NCBI RefSeq assembly: GCF_007786235.1 | Contig: NZ_VNFK01000006.1 | Span: 186,001-250,000 of the forward strand | From: Paenarthrobacter nitroguajacolicus | Lineage (GTDB): Bacteria; Actinomycetota; Actinomycetes; Actinomycetales; Micrococcaceae | Direction: 5' to 3' | DNA length: 64,000 bases | Shown: piece by piece, positions 37,902 through 46,457 of the stretch | Position numbering within the stretch: position 1 is the stretch's first letter | Layout: each line of letters begins with the position of its first letter | Program-made: the position numbers and the translations under genes | Notes under the pieces: model-generated | The model's database searches: none | What the model was told of the DNA's origin: nothing | What the model saw: only the letters and a program-made list of their open reading frames with translations

Positions 37902-39179
37902 ATGACGCGGAACGTGCAGGTACCTGTCAGAGCAGCAATGGCCGCGACCTTAGTAGCCGCAGTGGCAGCCACAGTTTCCTGCAGTTCCAGTCCACCGGCT
38001 CCCTCAGCGGAGTCCTCCACAGCCGTACCGGCGCCGACGTCCACGCCTCTTTCTTCAGCGGCGCCCGCAGCCTTGCAGCCCTTCGACGCAGCAACTTTGC
38101 GCGCGGACTTCGAACGGACCGCGAAGGAAGTCCTTGTTCCCGGCGCCATGCTGCTGCTGGAGACTCCGGAAGGAACCCTCACCGCTTCGTACGGCACAGG
38201 TGTCCGCGGGGCCGAACGCCCGTTATCAGTGGAAGACCACATCCGCGTAGGGTCCGTCACCAAGACCTGGACAGCCACGGTGATCCTTCAGCTGGTCCAG
38301 GAGGGCAAGCTCGCGCTCGCTGATCCCGTGTCCAAGTATCGCCCGGACGTTCCCAACGGTGATGCCATCACGCTTGAGCAAATGCTGACCATGCGGAGCG
38401 GACTGTTCAACTACACCGAGACCCTTGAGCTCAACTCAGCCATGGACAAGGAACCTCAACGGGCGTGGAAACCGGAGGAATTGCTCGCCCTGGCTTTCGC
38501 CCATCAACCGTACTTCGCGCCCGGACAAGGCTTCCATTATTCCAATACGAACACGGTCCTTCTTGGTCTCATCGCTGAGGAAGTCGGAGGAAAGCCGCTC
38601 GGTGAGCTTTTCGACGAACGCATCTTCAAGCCCCTTGGGTTGAACGGAACAGTCTTTCCCGATATCTCCTCCAACGGCATTCCGGAGCCGCACCCCCAGG
38701 GCTACTTCTATGGCGACAACGTCCTGACCATGACCAATCCCGCCCTTCCCGAGGACATGCAGAAGGAAGCAACGGCGGGTACCCTTGCCCCTAACGACGT
38801 CACTGACGTCAACCCGTCGTGGGCTTGGGCCGCCGGCTCCGGGATCTCCACAGCAGCGGACTTGAAGACCCTGGGCGAAGCCCTCGTCAACGGAAAGCTC
38901 CTGAAATCGGAACTTCAGCAAAAGAGACTCGACAGCGTCACCCCGACCAACCCGGATATTCCAGGTGGCGCTTCCTACGGCTGGGGCATTGCGAAGTTCG
39001 GCAACCTCTATGGCCACACTGGAGAGCTTCCCGGCTTCAACACCTTCATGGGCAGCGATCCAACCAACGGCGTCACCTTGGTGGTGTGGACCAACCTGGC
39101 ACCCACCGCCGACGGCCGGGACCCTGCCTCGATTATTGCCCGTTCCCTTATCGGCAAGGTCTACCGCGCTTCGTCCTGA
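37902..39179 (+). CDS. Beta-lactamase family serine hydrolase lipoprotein
   Basis: The 425-residue protein has an N-terminal export signal ending AATVSC, a likely lipoprotein site, and an Ala/Ser/Thr/Pro linker. The class C beta-lactamase/DD-peptidase fold shows the SxxK motif in GSVTKTWT, the YxN motif as YSNTN and an HTG triad in GHTGELPGF. Such proteins cleave D-Ala peptides, esters or beta-lactams outside the membrane. It starts two bases after the SGNH hydrolase stop. Substrate and cell role are not evident. Confidence 0.88.
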   Translation: MTRNVQVPVRAAMAATLVAAVAATVSCSSSPPAPSAESSTAVPAPTSTPLSSAAPAALQPFDAATLRADFERTAKEVLVPGAMLLLETPEGTLTASYGTGVRGAERPLSVEDHIRVGSVTKTWTATVILQLVQEGKLALADPVSKYRPDVPNGDAITLEQMLTMRSGLFNYTETLELNSAMDKEPQRAWKPEELLALAFAHQPYFAPGQGFHYSNTNTVLLGLIAEEVGGKPLGELFDERIFKPLGLNGTVFPDISSNGIPEPHPQGYFYGDNVLTMTNPALPEDMQKEATAGTLAPNDVTDVNPSWAWAAGSGISTAADLKTLGEALVNGKLLKSELQQKRLDSVTPTNPDIPGGASYGWGIAKFGNLYGHTGELPGFNTFMGSDPTNGVTLVVWTNLAPTADGRDPASIIARSLIGKVYRASS

Positions 39180-39213
39180 CTCTCCACGATTGCCCCTTGC
39201 TTCTCGGCAATTC

Positions 39214-39225
39214 GCGATATATCGT
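39214..39225. promoter_or_regulatory. First CGATATATCG operator, PadR-type candidate
   Basis: The palindrome CGATATATCG (39215-39224) sits in GCGATATATCGT. It lies 24 bases, centre to centre, from an identical core just before the DUF4097 gene. Confidence 0.6.
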
Positions 39226-39237
39226 GACTTCATCAAC

Positions 39238-39249
39238 GCGATATATCGC
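39238..39249. promoter_or_regulatory. Second operator GCGATATATCGC, PadR-type candidate
   Basis: A perfect 12-base palindrome lies 14 bases upstream of the DUF4097 start codon, next to the TTGGAGGG ribosome site. With its twin upstream it forms a pair spaced by about 2.3 helical turns. Confidence 0.65.
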
Positions 39250-39263
39250 AACTTGGAGGGATC

Positions 39264-40112
39264 ATGTCTGACGAATTATGGACCGTGACAGGACCACAAA
39301 CCATTGATGTGGACGACGTCCGCTCTCTCAAACTGGGAATCGTCAAAGGCCGCTTTGACGTCATGACCCACGACGAACCTTTCGTCCGCATCGAGATCAG
39401 CGAGATCACCGGTGACCCACTCACTGTCACTTTGGTGGATGGACGCTTGGAAGTACGCCACCAACTGCAGGGACCGCAAGGCTGGTTCCGCAACCTGATG
39501 GGAACCGTCAACAACACCAGCACCAACTCAGTGGTGGTCGGCATAGCACTGCCGCCCGGCGTCGACGTCGAAGCGGGAACGGTGAGCGGCGACGGCCTGG
39601 TGTCGGGCATCAGCGGCCGCACGCGACTGAACACCGTGTCCGGTTCCGTCATGGCTGACGGAACCAGTGGCGAATTGCACGTCAACACGGTCAGTGGTGA
39701 AGTGATCGCCAGGAACCACGACGGCGTCCTGACCGCCAAGAGCGTTTCCGGTGAAGTTACCGCCTCTGGCACGTTCAAGAACGTTCGTGCCAGCACGGTG
39801 AGCGGCGACCTCAGCTTCGATCTTCAGGACTACACCAACGACCTCGGGGCCAACTCCGTTTCAGGGGACCTCACCATCCGCCTGCCGCATGATGTCGGCC
39901 TGGACATCGTGGCAAAGTCCGCCAGCGGAACCGTGGTGATCGACGATCAGATGTACGCCCAGCCCGGCAGCAATGTCCACACCATTGTTGGCCCGGATGA
40001 GCGGCTGATGCTGGTTCGGACCAACACAGTATCCGGCAAGACCTACATCATCCACGGCTCAGCGCCCGCACCGGAAAACGGGAAACCGGTCCCCGGGGAA
40101 GCGGGCCTCTGA
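39264..40112 (+). CDS. DUF4097 family beta-strand repeat protein
   Basis: The 282-residue protein consists of repeated short beta strands with the recurrent motif (N/S)TVSG(E/D/S) at least six times between residues 105 and 255, ending in TNTVSGKTYIIHG. It has no signal peptide. These DUF4097/adhesin-like proteins form a right-handed beta solenoid of unknown function and are often encoded next to PadR regulators. The ribosome site TTGGAGGG is strong. Its stop overlaps the padR start by one base (TGATG), so the two are co-translated. Confidence 0.85.
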   Translation: MSDELWTVTGPQTIDVDDVRSLKLGIVKGRFDVMTHDEPFVRIEISEITGDPLTVTLVDGRLEVRHQLQGPQGWFRNLMGTVNNTSTNSVVVGIALPPGVDVEAGTVSGDGLVSGISGRTRLNTVSGSVMADGTSGELHVNTVSGEVIARNHDGVLTAKSVSGEVTASGTFKNVRASTVSGDLSFDLQDYTNDLGANSVSGDLTIRLPHDVGLDIVAKSASGTVVIDDQMYAQPGSNVHTIVGPDERLMLVRTNTVSGKTYIIHGSAPAPENGKPVPGEAGL

Positions 40113-40726
40113 TGCCTCCGGTTTTCGCGCACGGAGCACTGCGGCTGTACCTCCTGGCGCTGCTCGAGACAGGTCCCAAACACGGTTACGAGCTGATCAA
40201 GGCGCTGGGCGACAGATTCGGCGGCACATACTCCCCCAGCGCCGGAACCATCTACCCGCGCCTGGCCAAACTGGAGGAGGAAGGCCTCGTTGCCACCGAG
40301 ACCGAAGGGCGCCGCACCAAGTACCTCATGACGGAGGCAGGCCGGGCTGAACTGGACAGCCGCCGCCAGGAGCTTGCCGATGTCGAGGACACCATATCGG
40401 CCTCTGTGAGGCGGCTCGCCGACAATCTGCGAGAGGACATCCGGACCAACATGCGGGGCCTGCGGGCAGACCTGGCGGCGACTGCGGAAGCCGCGCGCAC
40501 CACCGCAACCACGGCCCCCTTCCGGAGCCGGACTGCGGGCTACACCCCCGAAGGCCAGCGCATCCTTAAGGAAGCTGAGCTGATGGTTCAGTCCTTCCGG
40601 GATGACATCAGGGTTGAACTACGCCAGCACGGCGCCTCCCACCCGTTGACTCCCGTAGCGCTGGAAACGGTTCGCGCCGTCTTGGACCAGGCCCGCATCT
40701 CCATCAGGAATTCGCTGCGGAACTGA
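40112..40726 (+). CDS. PadR family transcriptional regulator
   Basis: The 204-residue protein has the PadR winged helix (about residues 7-80, LRLYLLALLETGPKHGYELIKAL, then YSPSAGTIYPRLAKLEEEGLV), followed by a long helical part (85-204) that should dimerise or sense a ligand. PadR proteins are usually repressors of their own operon and a neighbouring effector gene. It overlaps the DUF4097 gene by one base. The twin palindromes before that gene are the likely operator. The inducer is unknown. Confidence 0.9.
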   Translation: MPPVFAHGALRLYLLALLETGPKHGYELIKALGDRFGGTYSPSAGTIYPRLAKLEEEGLVATETEGRRTKYLMTEAGRAELDSRRQELADVEDTISASVRRLADNLREDIRTNMRGLRADLAATAEAARTTATTAPFRSRTAGYTPEGQRILKEAELMVQSFRDDIRVELRQHGASHPLTPVALETVRAVLDQARISIRNSLRN

Positions 40727-40840
40727 CCGAAGTGCCGGCTCAGAAGCAGCACAGCAGCAGCCCGGTTCGCGGCGCAGCACTCGGATGTGCGAAACTGGAG
40801 GGCAGCTTTATTGAGTATCAATCCTTGAAGGAGGCCAGCT

Positions 40841-40915
40841 ATGAGCAAGCGTGCACGTAAGCGTCGTGACCGTAAGCGCGGCGGCGCGAACCACGGCAAG
40901 CGTCCCAACACCTAA
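40841..40915 (+). CDS. Ribosomal protein bL37, 24 residues
   Basis: An ATG at 40841 preceded by AAGGAGG at optimal distance opens a 24-codon frame for MSKRARKRRDRKRGGANHGK followed by RPNT. Ten of the first 16 residues are Arg or Lys. This matches the tiny actinobacterial 50S protein bL37 found in mycobacterial ribosome structures, which ends ANHGKRPN. It is a stand-alone gene followed by a strong hairpin. The match to the family is from memory of the conserved ending, but the ribosome site and composition leave little doubt that it is translated. Confidence 0.85.
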   Translation: MSKRARKRRDRKRGGANHGKRPNT

Positions 40916-40944
40916 GCCATCGGCTTAGCGTCACAGCCTTAAAG

Positions 40945-40982
40945 CGAAGGCCCCGGAAACCATGCGGTTTCCGGGGCCTTCG
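40945..40982. terminator. Bidirectional terminator hairpin between bL37 and rsrA
   Basis: Perfect 17-base arms (40945-40961 and 40966-40982), built on GAAGGCCCCGGAAACC, enclose a four-base loop. It lies between the convergent bL37 and rsrA genes. There is no T-tract. Confidence 0.75.
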
Positions 40983-41013
40983 ACGTTGGTGGTAAAGATC
41001 AGGTTGTGGCCGG

Positions 41014-41274
41014 CTAAGCGTCAACCGGCTTGATGGAGTGAATCCTGTCCAGAATCGAGTTCTTGAGGTTCTCCGGCGCAGACTCCGTGCACGAACGCTT
41101 GACCATGGTGCGGATCAGGCATTCAAGGTCGTACTGCTCAGCGCATTCCTCGCACGTGTCCAGGTGCTGCTTGATCTCTGTGAGGTCTTCGCGTGTCAGC
41201 GCACCGTCGAGGTACTCATAGATCCGCTGCATTCGCGTATCGTCGCAATCGCCCAATCCCTGGCAGTCGCTCAT
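41014..41274 (-). CDS. rsrA: Zinc-containing redox anti-sigma factor RsrA
   Basis: The 86-residue protein carries the ZAS motif HLDTCEEC (H37, C41, C44) with further cysteines at 4, 10, 52 and 62. RsrA binds zinc and holds its sigma factor until disulfide stress oxidises the cysteines and releases it. The start overlaps the sigH stop by four bases, so they are made in step. This is the mycothiol-linked anti-sigma factor of actinobacteria. Confidence 0.93.
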   Translation of the reverse strand: MSDCQGLGDCDDTRMQRIYEYLDGALTREDLTEIKQHLDTCEECAEQYDLECLIRTMVKRSCTESAPENLKNSILDRIHSIKPVDA

Positions 41275-41984
41275 TTCTCTTTCTCCTGATTGTTGCTTCC
41301 GGCCGCGGCCTGATCTTCGGTATGGGCCCTGAAGCCCCGTTCGGCGGCGTAATCCGCCAGCATGTCCCGCAGCATCTTCCTGCCGCGGTGCAACCGCGAC
41401 ATGACCGTGCCGATCGGGGTGTTCATAATCTCTGAAATCTGCTTGTACGCATATCCCTCGACGTCGGCGAAATAGACGGCGAGCCGGAACTCCTCCGGAA
41501 TCGCCTGCAACGCGTTTTTGACGTCGGAGTCGGGCAAGTGGTCCAGGGCCTCAGCTTCCGCGGACCGCAAACCTGCTGAAGTATGCGACTCGGCCTTGGC
41601 CAACTGCCAGTCCTCGATCGTGTCCGAATTGGACTGCAGCGGCTCGCGTTGCCGCTTCCGGTAGAGGTTGATGTAGGTGTTGGTCAAGATCCGGTACAAC
41701 CAGGCTTTGAGGTTGGTGCCCGGCTTGTACTGGTGGAAAGCCGAAAATGCCTTGGTGTAGGCCTCTTGGACAAGGTCCTCGGCGTCAGACGGGTTTCGCG
41801 CCATCCTCATGGCGGCCGAGTACAGCTGGTCCACGTACTGCATTGCGTCGCGCTCGAAGCGCGCCCGCCGCTGCTCGGGAGTTTCCGTGGAGACATCGAC
41901 GGCGGCCGGTGCCGGACTGCTGTCTTCGGCTGACGCGTCGGCTGCTTCGTACATGGCCGCTGCGGCCGGTTCAATGGTGCTCAT
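41271..41984 (-). CDS. sigH: ECF sigma factor SigH/SigR (short form)
   Basis: The 237-residue group IV sigma factor has region 2 (about residues 40-110, [21 protein letters not shown]) and region 4 (about 155-215, [21 protein letters not shown]), the signature of the disulfide-stress sigma factor SigR/SigH that controls thioredoxin and mycothiol genes. The ATG at 41984 is preceded by TAGACT and eight bases, consistent with a short or absent leader. The frame continues 48 codons further upstream to a GTG at 42128 just behind a sigma-R-type promoter, suggesting a longer isoform. The gene overlaps rsrA by four bases. Confidence 0.93.
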   Translation of the reverse strand: MSTIEPAAAAMYEAADASAEDSSPAPAAVDVSTETPEQRRARFERDAMQYVDQLYSAAMRMARNPSDAEDLVQEAYTKAFSAFHQYKPGTNLKAWLYRILTNTYINLYRKRQREPLQSNSDTIEDWQLAKAESHTSAGLRSAEAEALDHLPDSDVKNALQAIPEEFRLAVYFADVEGYAYKQISEIMNTPIGTVMSRLHRGRKMLRDMLADYAAERGFRAHTEDQAAAGSNNQEKEK

Positions 41985-41992
41985 CGTTGCCA

Positions 41993-41998
41993 AGTCTA
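41993..41998 (-). promoter_or_regulatory. -10 element of putative housekeeping sigH promoter
   Basis: TAGACT lies eight bases before the sigH ATG on the minus strand, placing transcription start at or next to the codon for the short form. Confidence 0.5.
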
Positions 41999-42144
41999 CT
42001 GTCAGCTGGGGGGAATCCGGCTGCGTCCCGAACCCAGCCTCCGGTAGAACCCTGCGGTCCTTCACCAAAGTCAAAAAACCAACTCCATTCAGCGAGGCGG
42101 CAACACCATGCCGCGGTCCGGTCTCCACCGCACCTGAAACTCAC

Positions 42145-42170
42145 AACGGCTGCCGCTGGGTAAATATTCC
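42145..42170 (-). promoter_or_regulatory. SigH/SigR-dependent autoregulatory promoter
   Basis: On the minus strand GGAAT (42170-42166) and GTT (42147-42145) are separated by exactly 18 bases, the consensus of actinobacterial sigma-R/sigma-H promoters. Start of transcription is expected near 42138, about ten bases before an in-frame GTG at 42128. Confidence 0.8.
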
Positions 42171-42254
42171 GCAAAGGTGCAAGACTAGAGCAGACTGCAC
42201 CCCGTGAACACAACACTCATCGAACAGTGTGGCAAGCCACCCAGGAGGCAAGAC

Positions 42255-42770
42255 ATGTCAGTTATCCGTTTTCTCGCGCGACCTATGCTCGCGTCCAGCT
42301 TCGTCGTCGCAGGTCTGGACAAGCTCAGGAACGCGGACGACACTGCCAAGCAGCTCTCCCCCGTCCTTCGCCGGGCCTCGGAGTCCCTGCCCTTCAAGGC
42401 GGATGAGAAAACCCTCGCGCGCGTCCTCGGCGGTGCCCAGCTGGGTGCCGGAGCATTGCTCGGACTCGGCAAGCTCTCCCGCTTCGCAGCCACGGTGCTC
42501 GCTGTGACCTCCGCACTGAACTCCTACGTCGAATGGCGTTCTGCCGACATCAGCACCAAAGAAGGCCGCCACGCCCGCAAGGCGCAGCTGTTGAAGAACA
42601 TCTCCCTGACCGGTGGCGTTCTGCTTGCCGCTGTAGACACCGAAGGGCGCCCAAGCATTGCCTGGCGCGCAGAGCATTTGGCAGCAGATGCCAAGAAGGT
42701 CACAGGCAAACAGATCAAGCGAGCAGACAAAGCAGTACGCAAGGCCGTTGACAATGCAGTTGGAGCATAA
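42255..42770 (+). CDS. DoxX-like family protein
   Basis: The 171-residue protein starts at an ATG behind CAGGAGG. It has the DoxX-like stretch FLARPMLASSFVVAGLDKL (residues 5-23), hydrophobic segments near 70-95 (LGAGALLGLGKLSRFAATVLAV) and 115-130, and a basic C-terminal tail with repeated Lys/Arg/Ala. DoxX proteins are small membrane proteins, in mycobacteria linked to SodA and thiosulfate sulfurtransferase in oxidative stress. Its divergent position next to sigH fits a redox role. The frame reaches upstream to 42204, but no ribosome site supports that start. Confidence 0.75.
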   Translation: MSVIRFLARPMLASSFVVAGLDKLRNADDTAKQLSPVLRRASESLPFKADEKTLARVLGGAQLGAGALLGLGKLSRFAATVLAVTSALNSYVEWRSADISTKEGRHARKAQLLKNISLTGGVLLAAVDTEGRPSIAWRAEHLAADAKKVTGKQIKRADKAVRKAVDNAVGA

Positions 42771-42776
42771 GGAAGC

Positions 42777-44144
42777 ATGACAGGTACCACCGCCGCTAAC
42801 ACCGAACCACACACGGCCGCCGCCCTCCCCTTGTGGCCGGCTCCTTACGCCAAGGGGCCGGTGGATGCCACGGTGACGGTACCCGGTTCAAAGTCCTTGA
42901 CCAACCGTTTCCTGGTGCTGGCGGCTTTGGCGGATGGCCCCTCCCGCCTTCGGGCTCCGCTTCATTCACGTGATTCCGCCCTGATGATCCAAGCCCTCCG
43001 TCAGTTGGGTGCCACCGTCACGGAGGTTCCGGGCGACGGTGATTACGGTCCCGATCTGGAAATCTCACCACTGGATCCGGCCGCTTCCAGCGCAGGGACG
43101 GCCATCGACTGCGGCTTGGCCGGCACGGTTATGCGTTTCGTTCCCCCGCTGGCAGCGCTGCGGAATGGCTCCACCGTCTTCGACGGCGACCCCCACGCTC
43201 GCAACCGGCCCATGGGAACGATTATCGAAGCCCTGATCGCCCTCGGTGTTCCTGTCGCGGCTGAAGGCGGCAGGACGCCGTCGGCCCTTCCTTTCACGGT
43301 TGAGGGCACCGGCGAGGTCCGGGGCGGCCACCTGGTCATCGATGCCAGTGCGTCGTCACAGTTCGTTTCCGCCTTGCTGCTGGTGGGGGCCCGTTTCACT
43401 GAAGGCCTGCACCTGGAGCACGTAGGTAAGCCGGTTCCGAGCCTTGACCACATCAGCATGACCGTGGCGGTACTCCGCAGCGTCGGGGTCACCGTGGACG
43501 ACTCCGTCCCCAACCACTGGCGGGTTTCCCCCGGGCCCATCAAGGCTTTTGACCAACGGATCGAACAAGACCTCTCCAATGCAGGCCCCTTCCTGGCCGC
43601 CGCACTGGCCACGCACGGCACTGTCCGCATTCCCAACTGGCCCACCGGTACCACGCAGGTGGGTGATCTGTGGCGAACCATCCTTGCGGCCATGGGCGCA
43701 ACCGTGACCCTTGACGACGGGACGCTGACGGTCACCGGCGGGAACGAGATCAAGGGTGCGGATTTTGACGAAACAAGCGAGCTTGCTCCAACGGTAGCCG
43801 CCTTGTGCGCCTTGGCCACGGGCCCGTCACGTTTGACCGGCATTGCCCACCTCCGTGGGCACGAAACCGACAGGCTGGCGGCACTGGTGGCCGAGATCAA
43901 CCGCCTCGGCGGAGATGCCGAGGAGACCGCAGACGGCCTGGTGATCCGCCCGGCAACCCTGCACGGCGGCGTGGTCCACAGCTACGCAGACCACCGCATG
44001 GCTACGGCCGGCGCCATCCTGGGGCTCGCCGTCGAAGGTGTCCAGGTTGAAGACATCGCCACCACTTCCAAGACCATGCCGGAGTTCCCGGAGATGTGGG
44101 CACGAATGCTTGAGTCGGCCGGCACCAGCGAGGCCAGCAACTGA
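42777..44144 (+). CDS. aroA: 3-phosphoshikimate 1-carboxyvinyltransferase (EPSP synthase)
   Basis: The 455-residue enzyme joins shikimate 3-phosphate and phosphoenolpyruvate to form EPSP, a step toward aromatic amino acids. The N-terminal motif is [18 protein letters not shown], with the active-site lysine in GSKS. The glyphosate-region motif reads GLAGTVMRF and is followed by [12 protein letters not shown]. The C-terminal motif is [16 protein letters not shown]. An N-terminal extension of about 30 residues precedes the first conserved block. It starts six bases after the DoxX-like gene and is followed by rsgA after two bases. Confidence 0.95.
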   Translation: MTGTTAANTEPHTAAALPLWPAPYAKGPVDATVTVPGSKSLTNRFLVLAALADGPSRLRAPLHSRDSALMIQALRQLGATVTEVPGDGDYGPDLEISPLDPAASSAGTAIDCGLAGTVMRFVPPLAALRNGSTVFDGDPHARNRPMGTIIEALIALGVPVAAEGGRTPSALPFTVEGTGEVRGGHLVIDASASSQFVSALLLVGARFTEGLHLEHVGKPVPSLDHISMTVAVLRSVGVTVDDSVPNHWRVSPGPIKAFDQRIEQDLSNAGPFLAAALATHGTVRIPNWPTGTTQVGDLWRTILAAMGATVTLDDGTLTVTGGNEIKGADFDETSELAPTVAALCALATGPSRLTGIAHLRGHETDRLAALVAEINRLGGDAEETADGLVIRPATLHGGVVHSYADHRMATAGAILGLAVEGVQVEDIATTSKTMPEFPEMWARMLESAGTSEASN

Positions 44145-44146
44145 CC

Positions 44147-45262
44147 ATGGGCCGCGACGCACGCTCCTGGGACGAGTCCGATGTCCGGATCCGTCCCAAT
44201 AAAAAAGGCTCACGCCCCAGGACCAAGGACCGCCCCAGCTATGATGACGCCGTGATTGGACGGATCATCACGGTGGACCGCGGACGCTACCGGGCAATCG
44301 TGGGAGAAGACTCCGCCAACGAGCGCATCGTTATCGCCGCGCGCGCCCGTGAACTGCGGCGCAACCCCGTCGTTCCCGGCGACTTCGTGGCGTTGGTGGG
44401 AGACGTTTCGGGGTCGCCGGACACTCTTGCGAGATTGGTCCGCGTAGAGGACCGCAAGACGCTCCTGCGCCGCAGCGCTGACGACACCGACCCCATCGAA
44501 CGGGTGGTTGTGGCCAACGCGGACCAACTCGTCATTGTGGTGGCAGCAGCCAACCCTGAACCGCGCACGGGATTCATCGACCGTGCACTGGTGGCGGCGT
44601 ACGACGCCGGCATCGAGCCGCTGCTGCTCATTACGAAGGCAGATGTTAAAGATCCGGCCGAGCTGCTTGCCAACTACCTCAGCCTGGACTTCCCCGTGAT
44701 CATCAGCCGTACGGCGGATTCCGAAGCCGGTGGCATCGATGCCCGCTCGGATGACGGATTATCCGCCCGACTGGACAGGGACGCCGTCTCCCAGCTCCGC
44801 TCCCACCTTGGTGGCAAAGTCACCGTCATGCTCGGGCACTCCGGTGTGGGTAAATCCACCATGGTCAACGCCCTGACGGGAGCCGAGCGAGCCACGGGGG
44901 GCGTCAATGCAGTAACGGGCCGTGGCCGGCACACCTCGTCATCGGCGTTGGCCCTCAAGCTTGCCGATGCTCCATCGGGCAGTTGGATCATCGACACACC
45001 GGGTATCCGCTCCTTTGGCCTGGCCCACGTGGACCCCGACCGGATCCTGCATTCCTTCCCGGATCTTGAGCCTGGCACGGAGTCCTGCGACCGTGGCTGC
45101 AAGCACGACGCCACCGCCATCAACTGCGGGCTGGATCCTTGGGTTAATGAAGGCCATGCCGGACCGTCCGGAGTGGCCCGCTTGGCATCCCTGCGTCGGT
45201 TGCTGGGTGCGGATCCGCGCCTGGAAGCAAAAGAGGCCAAGGAACTGGGCACCGTCAACTGA
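44147..45262 (+). CDS. rsgA: Ribosome small subunit-dependent GTPase A
   Basis: RsgA is a circularly permuted GTPase that helps mature the 30S subunit. The 371-residue protein shows an N-terminal OB fold (about 30-115), a G4-like LLITKAD, then G1 GHSGVGKST, G3 DTPG and a zinc knuckle with C-DRG-C-KH and a later C (SCDRGCKHDATAINC). The order G4-G1-G3 confirms the permutation. It begins two bases after aroA and belongs with aroA and hisN as in other actinobacteria. Confidence 0.95.
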   Translation: MGRDARSWDESDVRIRPNKKGSRPRTKDRPSYDDAVIGRIITVDRGRYRAIVGEDSANERIVIAARARELRRNPVVPGDFVALVGDVSGSPDTLARLVRVEDRKTLLRRSADDTDPIERVVVANADQLVIVVAAANPEPRTGFIDRALVAAYDAGIEPLLLITKADVKDPAELLANYLSLDFPVIISRTADSEAGGIDARSDDGLSARLDRDAVSQLRSHLGGKVTVMLGHSGVGKSTMVNALTGAERATGGVNAVTGRGRHTSSSALALKLADAPSGSWIIDTPGIRSFGLAHVDPDRILHSFPDLEPGTESCDRGCKHDATAINCGLDPWVNEGHAGPSGVARLASLRRLLGADPRLEAKEAKELGTVN

Positions 45263-45304
45263 TCCTTGCCGCTTCACGTCCCCACCGGAGCGAACGTTTC
45301 AGGA

Positions 45305-45310
45305 TAGTTT
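45305..45310 (+). promoter_or_regulatory. -10 element of leaderless hisN promoter
   Basis: TAGTTT is followed by six bases and the ATG at 45317. No ribosome site separates them. Confidence 0.5.
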
Positions 45311-45316
45311 GGTGGC

Positions 45317-46129
45317 ATGACCCATCCCGTTTCCACCTACAACGATGACCTGCGGCTGGCCCACGTCCTCGCTGATTCCGTCGACGCCCAGACCATGGAT
45401 CGCTTCAAGGCGCTGGACCTCCAGATCGAGACCAAGCCCGACCTCACACCCGTCACGGATGCCGACAAGGCCGCCGAAGAAGCCATCCGAGGTCAATTGT
45501 CACGGTCGCGCCCCCGCGACGCCGTTCTCGGCGAAGAGTTCGGCAGCAGCGGTCACGGCTCACGCCGCTGGATTATCGATCCCATCGACGGGACCAAGAA
45601 CTTCGTCCGCGGCGTTCCCGTGTGGGCAACGTTGATCGCACTGGTGGATGAAGGGGAACCCGTGGTTGGCGTCGTGAGTGCACCCGCCTTGGGCAAGCGG
45701 TGGTGGGCCGCCAAGGACATGGGTGCCTACATGGGCCGATCCCTTGCTTCCGCGACCCGGCTCAAAGTTTCCAACGTTACGCGGCTGGCCGATGCCTCCA
45801 TGTCATATTCCAGCCTGTCCGGATGGAAGGAACGCGGCAACCTCGACGAATTCATGGGCCTCACGGAGGATGTCTGGCGGACACGCGCCTACGGCGATTT
45901 CTGGTCCTACTGCCTGGTGGCTGAGGGCGCAGTGGATATTGCCTGCGAACCTGAACTGAACCTCTACGACATGGCAGCCTTGGTTCCCATTGTCACCGAA
46001 GCCGGTGGGCGCTTCACGTCGCTGGAAGGCGAAGACGGCCCGTTTGGCGGCAACGCGCTGGCTACCAACTCGATCCTGCACTCTGAGGTCCTCAAGCGTC
46101 TCAACCCCGGCTTGGACGACCTTCTCTGA
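45317..46129 (+). CDS. hisN: Histidinol-phosphatase of the inositol monophosphatase family
   Basis: The 270-residue enzyme has the metal motifs [17 protein letters not shown] and the diagnostic [23 protein letters not shown], followed by a WGDF-like YGDFWSY that in this subgroup replaces the inositol monophosphatase motif. In actinobacteria this branch is HisN, removing phosphate from histidinol phosphate. It lies 54 bases after rsgA in the conserved aroA-rsgA-hisN cluster. A short leader with TAGTTT suggests its own start. A strong terminator follows. Confidence 0.92.
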   Translation: MTHPVSTYNDDLRLAHVLADSVDAQTMDRFKALDLQIETKPDLTPVTDADKAAEEAIRGQLSRSRPRDAVLGEEFGSSGHGSRRWIIDPIDGTKNFVRGVPVWATLIALVDEGEPVVGVVSAPALGKRWWAAKDMGAYMGRSLASATRLKVSNVTRLADASMSYSSLSGWKERGNLDEFMGLTEDVWRTRAYGDFWSYCLVAEGAVDIACEPELNLYDMAALVPIVTEAGGRFTSLEGEDGPFGGNALATNSILHSEVLKRLNPGLDDLL

Positions 46130-46173
46130 TTTTGTCCCCACCTCCCCCCACACGGCGGGTATCGGAATTTTCG

Positions 46174-46213
46174 ACGGCGGATGGCCCCTTTTGTGGCCGT
46201 CCGCCGTTTTTTA
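46174..46213 (+). terminator. Intrinsic terminator of hisN
   Basis: Arms ACGGCGGATGGCC (46174-46186) and GGCCGTCCGCCGT (46195-46207) pair along all 13 positions with one wobble and are followed by a run of six T. Confidence 0.92.
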
Positions 46214-46310
46214 TTCGGTCAGTGGGGTGATTCGCATTCAACGTAACAAAGGCCTTAATAATCGGCAGCGGCTTTGGATGGCCCGCCGGACGTGCCGTAG
46301 CCTTTTTTAC

Positions 46311-46440
46311 AGGTCACGAGTGCCAGCGCTAAACCCCGGTTTGCTGGCCGGCAACCCTCCATTCGCGGTGGGGTGCCCCGGGTGACGACCCGGCCGGTCC
46401 GGAACGGATGCGGCAAGCGCGGATCCCCCTATGGGGGTCC
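46311..46440 (+). ncRNA. SAM riboswitch (SAM-I/SAM-IV superfamily)
   Basis: The leader matches the SAM-I/IV aptamer core. It begins GGTCACGAGTGCCAGCG (from 46312), then AAACCCCGG, GCTGGCCGGCAACCCTCC, GCGGTGGGGTGCCCCGGGTG and closes with GACGACC; GGTC at 46312-46315 pairs with GACC at 46387-46390. A GC-rich segment follows and then a hairpin of CCCC/GGGG arms (about 46421-46440) that lies six bases before the GAGTGAGG ribosome site, giving a possible expression platform. SAM binding would be expected to turn off the downstream PLP enzyme gene. The choice between SAM-IV and the SAM-I/IV variant class is not secure. Confidence 0.85.
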
Positions 46441-46457
46441 CTCTTGAGTGAGGTCCC

